Of a DNA stretch of 64,000 bases, positions 1 through 12,498 are shown in pieces. The notes under the pieces are model-generated. The model was not told where the DNA came from. It ran no database searches and was given only the letters and a program-made list of their open reading frames with translations. The stretch spans positions 14,682,075-14,746,074 of the forward strand of contig NC_026658.2 of the NCBI RefSeq assembly GCF_000004075.3, given 5' to 3'. Origin of the DNA: Cucumis sativus. Lineage: Eukaryota; Streptophyta; Magnoliopsida; Cucurbitales; Cucurbitaceae. The translations under genes were made by a program, and so were the position numbers. How positions within the stretch are numbered: the first letter of the stretch is position 1; every line of letters begins with the position of its first letter.

Positions 1-1114
1 ATTTGTGTATTTTGTTGTATATTTATGAAAAGTTGGGTAGCTTTTACCATTTGACCCACTTTTATTTGTAATCCACTGTTTTATTTATTTTTAAGAAACC
101 AATTGGCGGTTCCTAATTAAAAATAAAACCAAGACCGGCAATGCATCATTAATTATCTGTCCACCATTTATTTTTCTTCCATAATTATTAATTATTTGAT
201 TTTGAAACTCATTATATACTTTTATATATATATATAGCACTTGTTTACGAACTTGAGATTATATTTCTACCTTATTTCATCTCTAAACTTAGTTGTCTAA
301 TACGTCTTTATATTTTCTTTAATAAAAATATCCATGAGTCTATTTCAATACAAATTACCACTTCCAATACACTATTAATTTAAAGACCAAAATGATATAA
401 ACTTAATGCTTTTGGTAAGTTAAATAGACGCCAAACATACAAAAATCTTAATAGTTTCAAAACTAACTAGTAAATTTAACTTCGTTCTCTATAGTTATCG
501 TTCATCATTCCTTATCCAAATTAATGAGATGACGTCTTAATTAACATATGAACTTGTAATAATTGTAGTAGAAGTCGTTATAAAAACTAAAATTGTTTAT
601 TTATAAAGAATTGCAAATATAACCAAGTTTATCAATAAAAAATTCAATCATTGATGGACTTTTATCAACAAATGTAGTCTATCAATGATAGATTTCAAAA
701 CTTAAATCCAAATTTTGTTATATTATAAAGTCTTTTACACCGTATTATTATATTTACAAATACTTTAAACTTAATTGATATATTTACAATTCTTTTTTGG
801 TTTTAGAGATGCTTGCATGCAAAAAGAAATATTATCCAAACACACAATGGTTAATTTGATTCCCTTATTCAATTAATTATTTACTTCATCATAAAAATCA
901 CAATAGATTTAAATTTGATGCAAAAAGAGTTGACAAAAGAAGTAAAATTATAAATATCTTAGGTGGTCATTTACATATGTCAAGGAAATTAAAAGGGAAA
1001 TTTTGATTATATATAATAGTAAGTTCTTGATTGAATCCTATTAAAACTAGGGTTTTAGTTTTTAGTTCTTTTTTTATTTATCAAAAGAAATTATAAATAA
1101 AAATATTTTGAAAA

Positions 1115-1153
<39 letters not shown>

Positions 1154-2620
1154 GTAAAGACGAAATAAACAAATTTCCATGATATGTGTGTTTGAGTGAA
1201 ATGAACCTAGAAAGGGTAATAAATGCAAAGAAGCTACAGTGTCCATCATGCACTACAGGTAATTCATTCTCTACTGACCTACCAAAAATGTTCAACAAAT
1301 TATGGTATTCCAAATGTGAATTTACCATTTCCCAATTAAATACATACAAGGCAAGTTAGTTCAAAGGGATTCTTCTTTGTTTGCAAATGCTTTTTCTTTT
1401 TCTTTAACAAAAAAAATATTTTCATGTACGCAATTGCAGATTCCTTTCTTATTTTTTAGGGTTTAGTCAATTACAAATTTAGCCCTGCAATTTGAGAATT
1501 TTGCCTATTTCATATTCAATTTTCAATTATTTTATGAATGGTAAATTTCTAAATTTTTTATTTTCTGATTTTTTTATAATTAAAAAAACAATTTTAATGA
1601 GAAATTATAAAAAATATAACGTTTTACAAAAATTTATGTAAAAAAAAAAAGTATAATTATTTTTATTTTTTAGTGGTTTTTGTTAAATAGAATGTAAATA
1701 ATTTGATTAAAAAAGTGCATTGTCTTAATATATAATACTAAAATATTTACAAAATATAACAAAATTTCGAAATTGTAACTTCTACGGTATCTATCGGTGT
1801 ATTGATTGATAGAAGACATTGACCATATAAATCTACTTGTCCATATGGTCGATAGAATATCAAATTCTATTATATTTTATAAATTCTTTAGATAGTTTTT
1901 TTTCATCATTTACGGTAGTTTTGCCCTTTACAATATTATTTCAAAAACCAATCAAAATATGATTATGTAGATTATTATTTAATTATAGTTTTTTACGGTA
2001 AAGTGAATTATGTGTTTAATCCCTAAAACGAATTATGGTAAAATGAATTTGTGCCTCCGTCCTTGAACTTTTAATTTTCTGTCTACTGAATTTATTAATT
2101 CGACGTTATTATGTAAATTTTGAATATTTAGTGATAAAAAATCAATACAAACTCAAGGGATTAATCTCTAATCTAATATTAAGATATATATCATATAATT
2201 TTTTGGTTAAAAATTTAAATTATTTTAAGCATGCAGTAGAGAGAAAAGCCCTTGAATTGTGCTGAAAATGGTCCGAAACACATGATCCATCATTTTATGA
2301 AATTATTATTTTCGAAAACCTTATAATTAAATTATATTATACAAATATATAATTTTATTTGAATTTTGAAACGTATAACAAAAAAGAAAACTCGACTTTT
2401 TGCACACAAATACCTGAAAATTGCTCTACAAAAAGCATATATGCCAAAAAAGAACAAACAACTCGATTCTCATCTGAGTGAGGGGACTACCAACCATCTT
2501 GCACCAATTAAACACTGCCACCTGTACTCTAATATACATTTTTTTATTTTGCATGTGAGGGCTTAGGTTCTTATTATTATAGAGAGCCGAACAAGAAGTC
2601 GATACACAAACTTAAACCCT
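1..2620. other. Intergenic, no gene seen
   Basis: AT-rich DNA with no coding signal I can support. It holds a 34-base T run (1117-1150). Two stretches rich in TATCA/TGATAG words (about 641-690 and 1791-1862) look like pieces of a dispersed repeat. The short open frames here have no recognisable protein character. Confidence 0.6.
1117..1150 (+). repeat. Poly(T) tract, 34 bases
   Basis: Uninterrupted run of T between aaaaag and atagtaaag. It could be the A-tail of an old retroposed sequence on the - strand, but no parent sequence is recognisable beside it. Confidence 0.9.
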
Positions 2621-2646
2621 CCTCTCTCTCTCTCTCTCTCTCTCTC
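2621..2646 (+). repeat. (CT)n microsatellite in probable 5' leader
   Basis: Thirteen CT units about 50 bases upstream of the ATG at 2695. CT-rich leaders are common in plant 5' UTRs, which supports a transcribed unit starting just upstream. Confidence 0.85.
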
Positions 2647-2694
2647 ACACCTCTTGTTTTTTTGAAGTGTTTTGCTTTTGTTTTAGGGCTGAAA

Positions 2695-3265
2695 ATGGTG
2701 ACCTTTGTAGAACAAATCGATGAAATCAAGAGAGAAGTATCCCCGGTTCCTTTAATGGCTAACCATTTCCCTGAACAAAGAGCCTCAATCTCACTACAAA
2801 CTAGGCATAGTTTGTCTGTCACATTCCATGGAGGTGTTCATGGGGTATTATTATTATTATCGTTATTATCATTATTATATTTCAAGAAGAAGAAAAACTT
2901 CAATCTTAGTTATACTTCATTGTTTTTTTTTTCAATATCATTGAGTTTAGAAAATATTTTTAGAAAAGAAAACAAAAGATATTGGTGCATGTTTGAATGT
3001 AATGCAAAATAAGATGATGGATCTGAAGATCTAAGTAAGAATATAGAACCTAAAGAGGGGATAAAGGATTTTTGCTTTGCTTTGTTTTGTTTGTAGAGTG
3101 TAATGTTCTATTATTTTGTTGAAATTACAGGTAGTAATGAAGGTGTATCAAACATCTGAAATAATGAGGAAATTTTTGGGATCATTTCATCCAACATGCT
3201 CTTATTTCAATCTAACCTTTGGAGTTCCACCAAGCAATTATTACCTTCCTTCACACCACTTTTCG
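2695..3265 (+). CDS. Unrecognised small split gene (partial model)
   Basis: I do not recognise this protein. Exon 1 (2695-2844) encodes about 50 residues beginning MVTFVEQIDEIKREVSPVPL and stops at a possible GT donor (2845). Exon 2 (3131-3265) follows a clean acceptor (gaaattacag), is in phase 0, encodes 45 residues ending in NYYLPSQHFS, and ends at a GTAAAT donor. Both segments are richer in polar and charged residues than the surrounding AT-rich noise, and a CT-repeat leader precedes the ATG. I cannot place the terminal exon. A phase-0 candidate follows an AATAG acceptor near 5799 and stops near 5851, but it is weak. The gene could be a small lineage-specific gene, a decayed gene or a non-coding transcript. 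Confidence 0.35.
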
Positions 3266-6230
3266 GTAAATTCCATTTTCTAATATATTGTTTTTATTAT
3301 ATCTCTCGAGAAATTAAAATTTAGAATAAAATATCCAATTGATCATCGTCTAACCGAGTTTAACTTTTTGGATTAGGAAGAATTGTGCCATGTTTAGGGT
3401 TGATTTGTACTTGCATGTTGCATTTGATATGATCCATATATGATAATTTAAAAATATTTATTTTGAGACAATGAACAGATTTTGTAAATTGATTTTTTTT
3501 ACATATTTATGTGTGTTAGTACATTTTAAATAATATATAGGGAAACTGTGGAGAAGAAGGAAGAAAAATGTTTTATATGGAAAAAAATTTGTAGTAATCA
3601 ATTTAGATATTTCATAGAATCTGATGTTCGGTAATCGTTTATCGTTGGTCGTTAATAATCTTTAACTTGAACATTTACAATTAGACACGTAGACGCGATG
3701 CTAACGGTATAGTTACCATAACGATTTGTTTTATCTAAATAATTAAATGAACTTGTTTATAACGTGACGTGTGGTTGTCTTTAACGGTTGATTATAAAAC
3801 AATTAAAAATACATTTTTTTTACAAAAATTAAACTAATAAATTCAACTCTCCACTAGTTAATTAGTTATATTTTGTTAAACATGATGAACTATAAATCAA
3901 AATATATGGAATATAAAAGTTGTAGATTGTGTGTGTATTAGATTATCTTAAAAGTAATGGCCTAATATGTGTTTTCCTTTGATGAAGAAAAATAATTATA
4001 CCATAAAACAAAGAATTATATAAATCAATTATTATTTACTTGATTAGGACTTGAAATGTTTGACTATTGATAATGGGGATCAACATTCATCTTCATCTTA
4101 GATGTCTCATGGATGTATGACATCTCTAAATTACATTAGTCATATTAAATTATAAAGTCTGAGTTTATATAAATACCCAGGCTTCACAAACTTATAACAT
4201 TTAAGATATTATTATCTAGGCTAACTATATAGATGTTGTAGTTCATAATGCTATAGTTATTTTCTTTATAGCTGAATGGTTTAAAAAGTTTCAATAATTT
4301 ATATAACCATCTAGTTTTTAGTTTTTAAAATTTATGTTTTTTTCTAATAATTTTTTACGTGAGGTTTTCATATTTTCTGTATAAATAGTTAAATTTTTAG
4401 TCCATTTTTAAAAACAAAAATATATTTTAAAAAACTACTTTTTAGTAACTATTTGGTGTTTTGTTTTTATTAAAAAACTAATTAAGTCTATTTCATTCAC
4501 ACATTATATTTTATATCACGAATGATTTGCATCTTTTTCAAGTAAAATATGGTTGAATTCTTTGCTAAATTTTCAATAGGAGATCAACAACTTTTCGAAA
4601 TTTCTTTTTCTAGTTCTCAAAATTTAGCTTGATTTTTTAAACCATAAAAAAAAAGCCTATAATCAACAAAGGAAAAAATTTGGATATGAAAGTAGTGTCC
4701 ATAGGTTTGATTTAAAAAAAACAAAATGATAATTACCAAATGAAACATTTGTTTTCAAATTTTGGCTTTAATTTTGAAAACTCTCCGAAAGTACTCTAAA
4801 CAACAACCGATTACCAAGAATCTTTGTGTTTATAAGTTTAGTTTTCAAAAACCACAAAAAAAAAATGGTTATCAAATAGAACCTTAGTTATTTATGTATA
4901 GTTAGTTAATATGGAAATTATTTGATGAAATTAAATATATTAAGAATAATTAGTGAACTATTTTTTTAAAAAAACTATTTTCTTTTTTAAATTTTTTTGA
5001 TAAAAATTGTTTAAATACACTTCAAAAGTTGTTACCAAAAAAAATTATGACTTATCTTTTAAACCAAATACTTCAAAATATATTCCAAACACACTCTTTG
5101 ATCTCCTCTATATTTCTATCAATAATTTACTTAGACTGTGTTTGAATTATGGTGAAAAAACTGTTTTTCAAGAATAGATTTTCTTTTAAACATTTCTTTA
5201 AAATAAGTTAAAAATTTAAACTCTTACATGTTTGGTTAGATCTTTTTATAGGCGTTTATATATATAATCTTTTTCAAATTTTATTTGCAAGTGTTTTCTT
5301 TAAAATGAATGAGTTATTTTTCTATATCAATTTTCAAATATGTATTTTGAAAAGTTATCAAACACCTCAAATATTTTAAAATCATTTTTTTTTAAAATTT
5401 AAACATTTTAAAAGGTAATTCAAATACACCCTAAATATATATAACACCAGCATAAGTCATAAGTTTATAATTGACCAATTTTATCTAATTGAGTGTATGT
5501 ATTAGAAATTGACAATATATAAGTGAAAGTCTAGAAGTTTTTAAATAATAGGAATTGAAACTGGAAAACAATTAATTACATAATTTAATCTTTAAATCTT
5601 ATATGTTTAGGTATATTTAGTTACTCAAAATAAAGATGCATAGTAGAAATTTAGTTCTATACTTAATTAATTAAATAATTTATTTATTAAAATGGTTGAT
5701 TGATTTTAGTAATGAAACTGAGGATGAAATATGATGATGGTGGTAAGAATGTATTAGCCCTAGTTGATATGTTCCTTTTGTTTGTGTATGGAAAATAGGT
5801 TGGTATACGTATATTCTCTAATATACTTGGTGATCCAATATTCTTTTGTTAAATAAAATTTTATGGACCAAAATAAACTTGTAAAAGTTAAAAATTGAAA
5901 GCCTAAACCTGTAATTTAACATCAACGTCCCTCCAAAACGTATAGTAGTAGAGAAATTAACAGTTCAAAAGTTGAGAATAGAGAGGTTAAAGAAGTGACG
6001 TCTCTCTCTCTAAAGTTTAGTGCATGGCAACTTTTTGAAATTTGAAAACGAATGGATTTTGGTAGTTTTTTAAAGCAAAAATTACAAAAAACACAACGTA
6101 AATTACCAAATAAATCTCTGATGTGAATAGTTTCTTTTGAATGAAAAAACGTACCTGTCCAATTTTGGGAACACAATCAAAACCCCTAATTCTTTCTTCT
6201 TTTTTATTAAAAAAGAAAATTAAATATTTT
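3266..6230. other. Intergenic or long intron, repeat-bearing
   Basis: AT-rich sequence without supported exons. It includes fragments of a dispersed sequence with the words GGTTATCAAATAGAACC (about 4866-4882) and TTCAAAAACCACAAAAA. A candidate MITE lies at 5134-5431. If the gene at 2695 continues, part of this is its intron. Confidence 0.5.
5131..5434. mobile_element. Candidate MITE with imperfect inverted ends
   Basis: The left end reads GACTGTGTTTGAATTATGG (from 5134). The right end (5414-5431), read on the other strand, is GGGTGTATTTGAATTACC. The two share TGTNTTTGAATTA with one mismatch over 13 bases. The element would be about 300 bases, AT-rich and non-coding. TTA lies outside on the left and TAA on the right, which is reminiscent of PIF/Harbinger targets, but these are not an identical duplication. 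It carries no transposase. Confidence 0.4.
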
Positions 6231-6235
6231 CTCAC

Positions 6236-6243
6236 TATATAAA
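6236..6243 (+). promoter_or_regulatory. Probable TATA box of the MBD-like gene
   Basis: TATATAAA lies 120 bases upstream of the ATG at 6363. It is followed by a CT-rich stretch (6303-6350) typical of a plant 5' leader. Confidence 0.55.
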
Positions 6244-6362
6244 TCCACTGAATGTTTAGATGTAGTTGTATCAGTGAGCCTTTCATTCTCACAAACACAA
6301 ACCACTCTTTCCCCTCTTTTTGTCTCTCTATATTTCTATCTTTCTCTCATCTTTAGGCCAAA

Positions 6363-9300
6363 ATGCTTGATTGGAGTGACTCCTCAAAAATCGATGAGAA
6401 TCGCTCTCTCATCATCAGAACTCTCAGAGAAGTTGTTAAAGTAAGTCCCGAAGTCAAAAAGAGAGTTAAACTATCTATACATATGTACTCTTGTTTTTTG
6501 GTTTATTAACTTTGATTTTTCCTTTTATGTGATTTCCAGAGGGTTGTGGTTGAGTTTAGAATGTTGTCGTCACCTTTAAATGATACATCTGGAAGAGCCA
6601 ACCAGGACGGCGTTGTTGATGCGATTCCCGTCTCCTTTAGGCCCCCATCCTCTAACCTGAATATGGTATGACGATCTTCACCAAATTTTACTCTCAATAT
6701 ATACGATATGTTCTCAGTGTGAAACAAAATATATATTTTTCAAGAAATTATCCGATAACACAACATATCGGTAGATTGATTTTTTAATCGTTTATAAACA
6801 CACTTTTTACACTTATAAATATTTTTTTAAGCACTTAGAAAGTTTATTCAAACATGCATGCACTTAAACACTGATAAATAACATAAATTTCAATATGTGT
6901 TGTGTTATGTTGATTATGTTATGTGGACCGAATCGGATGGTTTGAGAAATGAAAAAGAAAATATAGTTACATCTTTGTTGGTGTTGTATTTAGGTTGTGC
7001 GAAGACAGAGAGTGACGACTTTGCTGATAGGAGAAACTCTAATTTCCTTTGAACTTCCTTACGACTGTCCCTTTCATTCAGATGATATTGATGAGGTATA
7101 TTTTAATTATAATTAAAGGATGGTTAATTATAGATGTGATTGTATAATTCATATTGTAATTGGATGTATTAATTGTTGTATAGTTGGAGGAAGCAGAAAA
7201 GAATGAAATGGAGAAAACTAATAATGGAAGAGAAATAATATATAATGTCCATCGATTAAATTTCTGGCAAAGATTAAGAGGTTGGAGGATGGAGAGACGA
7301 CAACGAATTAATGGAAGATTTGACATGGTATGCAAATACTACTTAACCTCTCATTTTATGAATCTTTTTCATATGTTCTAACTTTTTTTTGTAGATCTTC
7401 TTGTTGGCTACTAATTCATTTTTAGTTGTTTTATATATAGATTAAGATATATTTTTTTTTATCAATTTATCTACTATCATATTTATCTATTGGTATAAAT
7501 ATTTTAATGCTTAGCCATATTCGAAAAGAAAAAATATATATTTTTGGATATTAAACTAGGTTTTGTTTCTTTGGAAATTAAATTTATAAATATTAGTTCT
7601 CTAATTGATTAACTTGTTTTATATATATACATATCCGAATACTTTTTAAGAGTGTTTTAAGAAATCAAGCAGTGTTTTCCAAAACTAAGCACTTGAATTT
7701 AAAAACTATATATACATTTGTTTTTCTTTTAAAGTTAAGGTAATTAGTTTAGTAAGTTTTAAAGCATTGTCATGAACTTATGATCATGAAAGAAAAATTG
7801 ATCGGGGACATATAACATAAAATGGATGCAGTATTATCATCACTTGAGATCAGGGAAGGTATTTCGGTCGGTGGCTGAGGTTGTGAACTTCTTCATGTAT
7901 GAAGTTTATCCAGACAAGCCTGGTTCCAAATCATCTCTTGATGGTCAAATTCATTTCTCTGTGAGTACTTTTTCTTCCTTCCTTTGTTGTTTTTTCTTTT
8001 CTTTTTATGATTATAAATTAGTTCCAAATTATGATTTCTTTTTTCTGGTTTGCATATTGATTTAGGACATGTTTGTGTTTAATTTACCAATGGTTGAAGT
8101 TACTTTTATTTTTCTTAAAAAAAATCATCCTTAAAATATGTCTTCAATTATTCATTTTCAACTTAAGTACTACAAGGCTTTCATCTAACGAAAATTAATC
8201 TTGAATAGTTATGTTTAAATCAATTTTTGTTAGGTTAAAAAATAGGGCTTCTAATCATTCATCGTATTCATCAACTTTCATAATGTTTAGTTATACACTT
8301 TTAAACAGTGTTTTCTTATTTTGATAAGAGAATAATTGAAGAGATGTTAAATGTTAAAACATTTTTTAACCTGATTAAAATAATTTTTAACACTTTCCAT
8401 ATCTCACTTTTAAAAATGTTCTAAAATCATATAGATTTGATTGGAGTGATTTTGAACCTAAAAAATGTTTTTTTTAGCCATTTTATGGATTGATTGTTAC
8501 ATATATACGTATATATTTTGAAGTGAATGATTAGATTTCAATATGCTTTTTTTTTTTTTTTTTTTTTTTGCAGGGATTTAAGAGGGAGAGAAGACGAAAG
8601 GGGGTTACATCATTGAAGAAGAAAATGGAAGAACAAGAAAGAAAGAACAGAGCTGAAAGGGAGAAATGGATTGCAATGTTGTTTGATCTTAATAACAACA
8701 ACAATAATAATGATTATAATAAAAGGGAAGAAACTCATCATCGCCATGTCCCAATGTTTGATCTTAATGCTGATCATCAAAAGGAAGAAGAGGAGGAAGT
8801 ACAACAACAAGTAGAAAACTACTGTTGTGCAGCTAATCGTAATTTGATGTATGATGTTGTTGGTGACAATTACAATAACCAAGAGAATGACGCATCTGAT
8901 CATCAAAAGGAAATTGTGGAGAAATTCTTAGCTGATTCATATAATAATCTCATGAACTTACCTAATACTAATAATGAAGGTAAGAAGTCCAAAGCTTTCA
9001 GCTTTGATATCAATGAGAAATTTTGTGAAGAAGAAGAAGAAGAAAAAGATGCCAGAAATAAACAGGCTGCGGAGCAATTTCTGGCTGAAGCTTATAACAA
9101 TCTTATGAATCTCCACAATAATAATACTCAACAACCTACCTCTCGAAAAGGTACTTCTTTCCTATCACTTTCTAGAAATATATATGTATATATTTATGTA
9201 TCTGAATTTTAGGTCTCATTTAGTTATTTAAAATGTTACACTATTTTACTCTTTGAATTTGTTTTTGATTTTTAAAATGTTCCAAATCATCTCGAATTTT

Positions 9301-9846
9301 CGTCCCTTTATTAACTAACGAAAAGCAAAATATTTGTATATCGGGTTACAAAGAGTATCTTTTTTTTCTTTTTTTTTTCATATATTGGGTTTTCAAATCT
9401 TCCTAAATTCCTAAATTTGTTTTGTAGGAAAGGAAAAGATGCCACCAAGTTCCACAGATGAAAAAGCAGGGAAAAAAGTAAAATTTTTCCCTCCAACATC
9501 CTCTCCTTTTCCCAACACGCCCATCAACATAAACTCTATTCCCTTGGAGAATATTGCAATGGAATTCATGGAAGCGCAAGAACCAACTTGCATTCCAAAT
9601 ATGAAAACAAACCATTTCAATTTCCTAGAAGAGAATAGACCAAATAATTTCATCTTCACCGACATCTGTGAGTCGAGCGCTGCCCCAGCTAGAAGGGCAT
9701 CGCAAGGAGATGGACCGGGAAGCTCTTCAGCTTCTTTTCATGTTGATGAGTGTGATCTGATCAACCACATCCCTGAATCCTCCGACATGTTTGACCTTGC
9801 TATATTCTTGGCCAAAAATAGGGGTGGCAACAATGGAGGGTTCTAA
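6363..9846 (+). CDS. MBD-like (methyl-CpG-binding domain) protein with internal repeats
   Basis: Seven exons: 6363-6440, 6540-6665, 6994-7095, 7184-7327, 7832-7960, 8574-9150 and 9428-9846. All have GT-AG borders, giving 524 residues. The MBD-like core is at about residues 128-178. It has W130 and W136, a basic stretch (RRQRINGRFDM), then YYHHLRSGKVFRSVAEVVNF. This matches the plant MBD pattern of YY, SGK, FRS and EV, so a chromatin or DNA-binding nuclear role is inferred. Residues 194-230 are strongly basic and then coiled-coil-like. The rest is low-complexity: Asn and Glu runs, three FDLN/FDIN motifs (230-233, 256-259, 338-341), and a repeated segment EKFLADSYNNLMNL (310-323) / EQFLAEAYNNLMNL (361-374). 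FDLN resembles DLN-type EAR repression motifs, but without the usual following proline. Whether it binds methylated CpG cannot be judged from sequence. The family assignment is moderate and the exon structure is firm. Confidence 0.75.
8547..8569 (+). repeat. 23-base T run at intron 5 acceptor of MBD-like gene
   Basis: The T run ends in gcag|GGA and acts as an unusually long polypyrimidine tract for exon 6. Its length is likely to vary between individuals. Confidence 0.85.
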
Positions 9847-11990
9847 ACAATAATATATCAAACTAACTTCCCTTTAATTATATCTATGGAACTTCCCTTT
9901 TAATTAGCTTAGATTATGTATCTGTAGTAATTTAAAATCTCCCATTATTAAATTTATGTATCTATGTATATGTGCAAAATGTTCACTAACTAATTTCACG
10001 AATTAAAGATTTCAATTTAATGCAATTCCCTAAATTATTAGGGTTTGGTTTGATAATATCTATACTTGTTCTCTCTTTCCTTTTGGACCATGCTTGTTTT
10101 GTTTACGAATCAAGTGATCTCTATACAAGTTGATACATTTTGTGTTCAGGTTGTTGTTTAACATTAAAGATTGAACACAGTTACGTTTCAAATCTCTATA
10201 GAGGTCAAAGTTTCAAAATTTCCAACTCTTCTTTTCAAGGAGGAACCAAGGCAGGAGAGTGCATAACTCAAACACTAAAAAATATATTAATAGTAAAAAC
10301 CTCCAACTCTTTGAGTCAAGCAAATGCATGAATTAATACTGCTGTGTTTGAATTGGTATGTTGAGTTTATATTTAGTACATAGTTTTGTGTACCATGTAT
10401 TCTACAAGTTTGCAAAATTAGTTTTTGTCATTTGGAAAACTTTCCTTTTGACCTTCTCATTACATATCCTCTTCGCATTTTTTGTCAATTAATTTCTTCT
10501 TTTTAATAAATTAAATAACTAAAAAAGATGAATAATCCTAGATCAACACATCTATAACACACTCTTATAAGTTCCATACCCAACATGAGTTCCATACACA
10601 CATCTTTTTGTAGGTCTTTTCCAAAGAAAAAAAGAAAAGAATACTAAAATAGGGATAAAAATCATTATTTTCCCCTTAAAAAACTATTGTTGTATGGTTT
10701 AGTTTTATACTAATTTCATTTTCACCTTTAAAATCTAAAATAATTTATTTTATACTAAGAAATAAAATTTGGCCTTTTGTATCCAAAGAAAGTTCTGTAT
10801 TGATTGTGTGAAGGGCCAAAGCAGCAAGAAGGGCAATTATTCTAAGGGCAAATGTTTAGACTTTAGAGAACAAATGGCCATTTCTTTTTAATGCAAAACT
10901 CAATTGAGAGAGACAGAGAAGGGTTGGTTGGAATATTATATATTGTTATTATTTAAAACTAATTAAATTATTTTGCATATCATCATCCAAATTAATTTTA
11001 TAGTATCACAATTATTTTACAGAATATTCCTTCTTTTAGTTTACATCTAAAAAAAATTATCCATGATACAAACTCATTCATTAATTTATTTATAGTATGA
11101 TACACTATTAGCCAATTTTTTTAATTCATTCAGTAATAATTTGATTTTTTTTAGTCTACCTTTGGGAGTGAATGGATTTGAACTGAATATTAGTTGTGTT
11201 GTTTTATTATATTTTTTGAAAAAGGAAAAGAAAAGAAAAAAAAAAGGGGAAAGTTATGTAGAAAAAAAGTGGAAAAGGTCAGCATAGAATGGGTAATGGT
11301 TTAGGGTTTGGCAATAAAAAGTCAGTTTCGGTCCAAAAAGGCAACCAAAGAAACCCCCACGTGCCAACGACCCTCTCCCTTCATTCTCACTTTTTCGTTT
11401 CTTTTAAATATTAACCTAATTATCCCAACATAAGTTTGTATATTCTCTTTGTTTTTGTCCATTTCTAAATTAATGCACTAATTGAGTTTTAAAAGAATAA
11501 TAATGTACTGATAATGATTATTCTTAACAATGATATGTTAATAATATGTTTGTAAATTTTAAATTCATTCAACTCAAAAAATTCACTCTTAAATAGTTGA
11601 ATTCTCAACTGAAATTTAAAAAATAATAATAAGTCTTTTAAATTATTTTTTTAGTTTTCAATTTTTACTTGCTTTTAAAAGTATAAAAGAAAATAAAATA
11701 ATAAAGTAAGATATTTAGAGGTAAAATTAAGGTTAACAAATTTACATTTCAAAAATTAAAAACAGAAAACCAAATGTTTGTCCACTAGTGAATAACGGAT
11801 AAGTTTAGTTATATCAACACTATTAATTTAATAGTAATAAAATGATATCACGTAATTATTTAAGTATGTACCTTTTATATGATATATACTAAATCATTGA
11901 TTAATATCACAACTTAATGAAATAGGTTTATGGTAAATTTAAAATTATATAATCACTAAAAAAATCTTGACCATGCAATCATGCCATTGA

Positions 11991-12033
<43 letters not shown>

Positions 12034-12498
12034 ATAGTTCAAAGCATAGAAATAGAAGTTTTAATCATATAAATAAAAAGATTGAAGCTTTCAAAATGAT
12101 TTTTTAAAAAAAGGAATTATATTTGACACGAAATTCAAGTATTTAGGAAAAAGAGGATGAAAGAAAATATAAAAAATAGTTAATGGAAAGATAATTCCAA
12201 AATTGCTGTGCTCTGAGTATCCAATCATGTAGACTATGAGACACGAACCATCTAAATAAAGTTGGTGATCTTTTTTCGTAGCCAAGTTGCATTCCCATTT
12301 ACTCCCCCCAAAAGAAAAGTTGCATTTCCATTGCTTCTTCCCTTGTTTTTCATCTTAGAGTTCATACAGCTTTTCCCCCAACAACTCTCTTCCCTATAGA
12401 GGGAGTTAGGCAAAGGAAAAAAGACAACAAATTTGACTCTGTTCTGTTTAGGATTTGTCATCTGTTGCAGGATTTGGAGTTTCTGCAAATTTCTGACG
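9847..12498. other. Intergenic between MBD-like gene and kinase
   Basis: Contains the 3' flank of the MBD-like gene, AT-rich sequence, and an (AT)n microsatellite (11994-12029). The probable 5' leader of the kinase is at about 12300-12498. No supported gene; the frame at 10140-10331 has no protein-like features. Confidence 0.6.
11994..12029 (+). repeat. (AT)n microsatellite
   Basis: About 18 TA units in the upstream region of the kinase gene, roughly 470 bases before its ATG. Confidence 0.9.
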
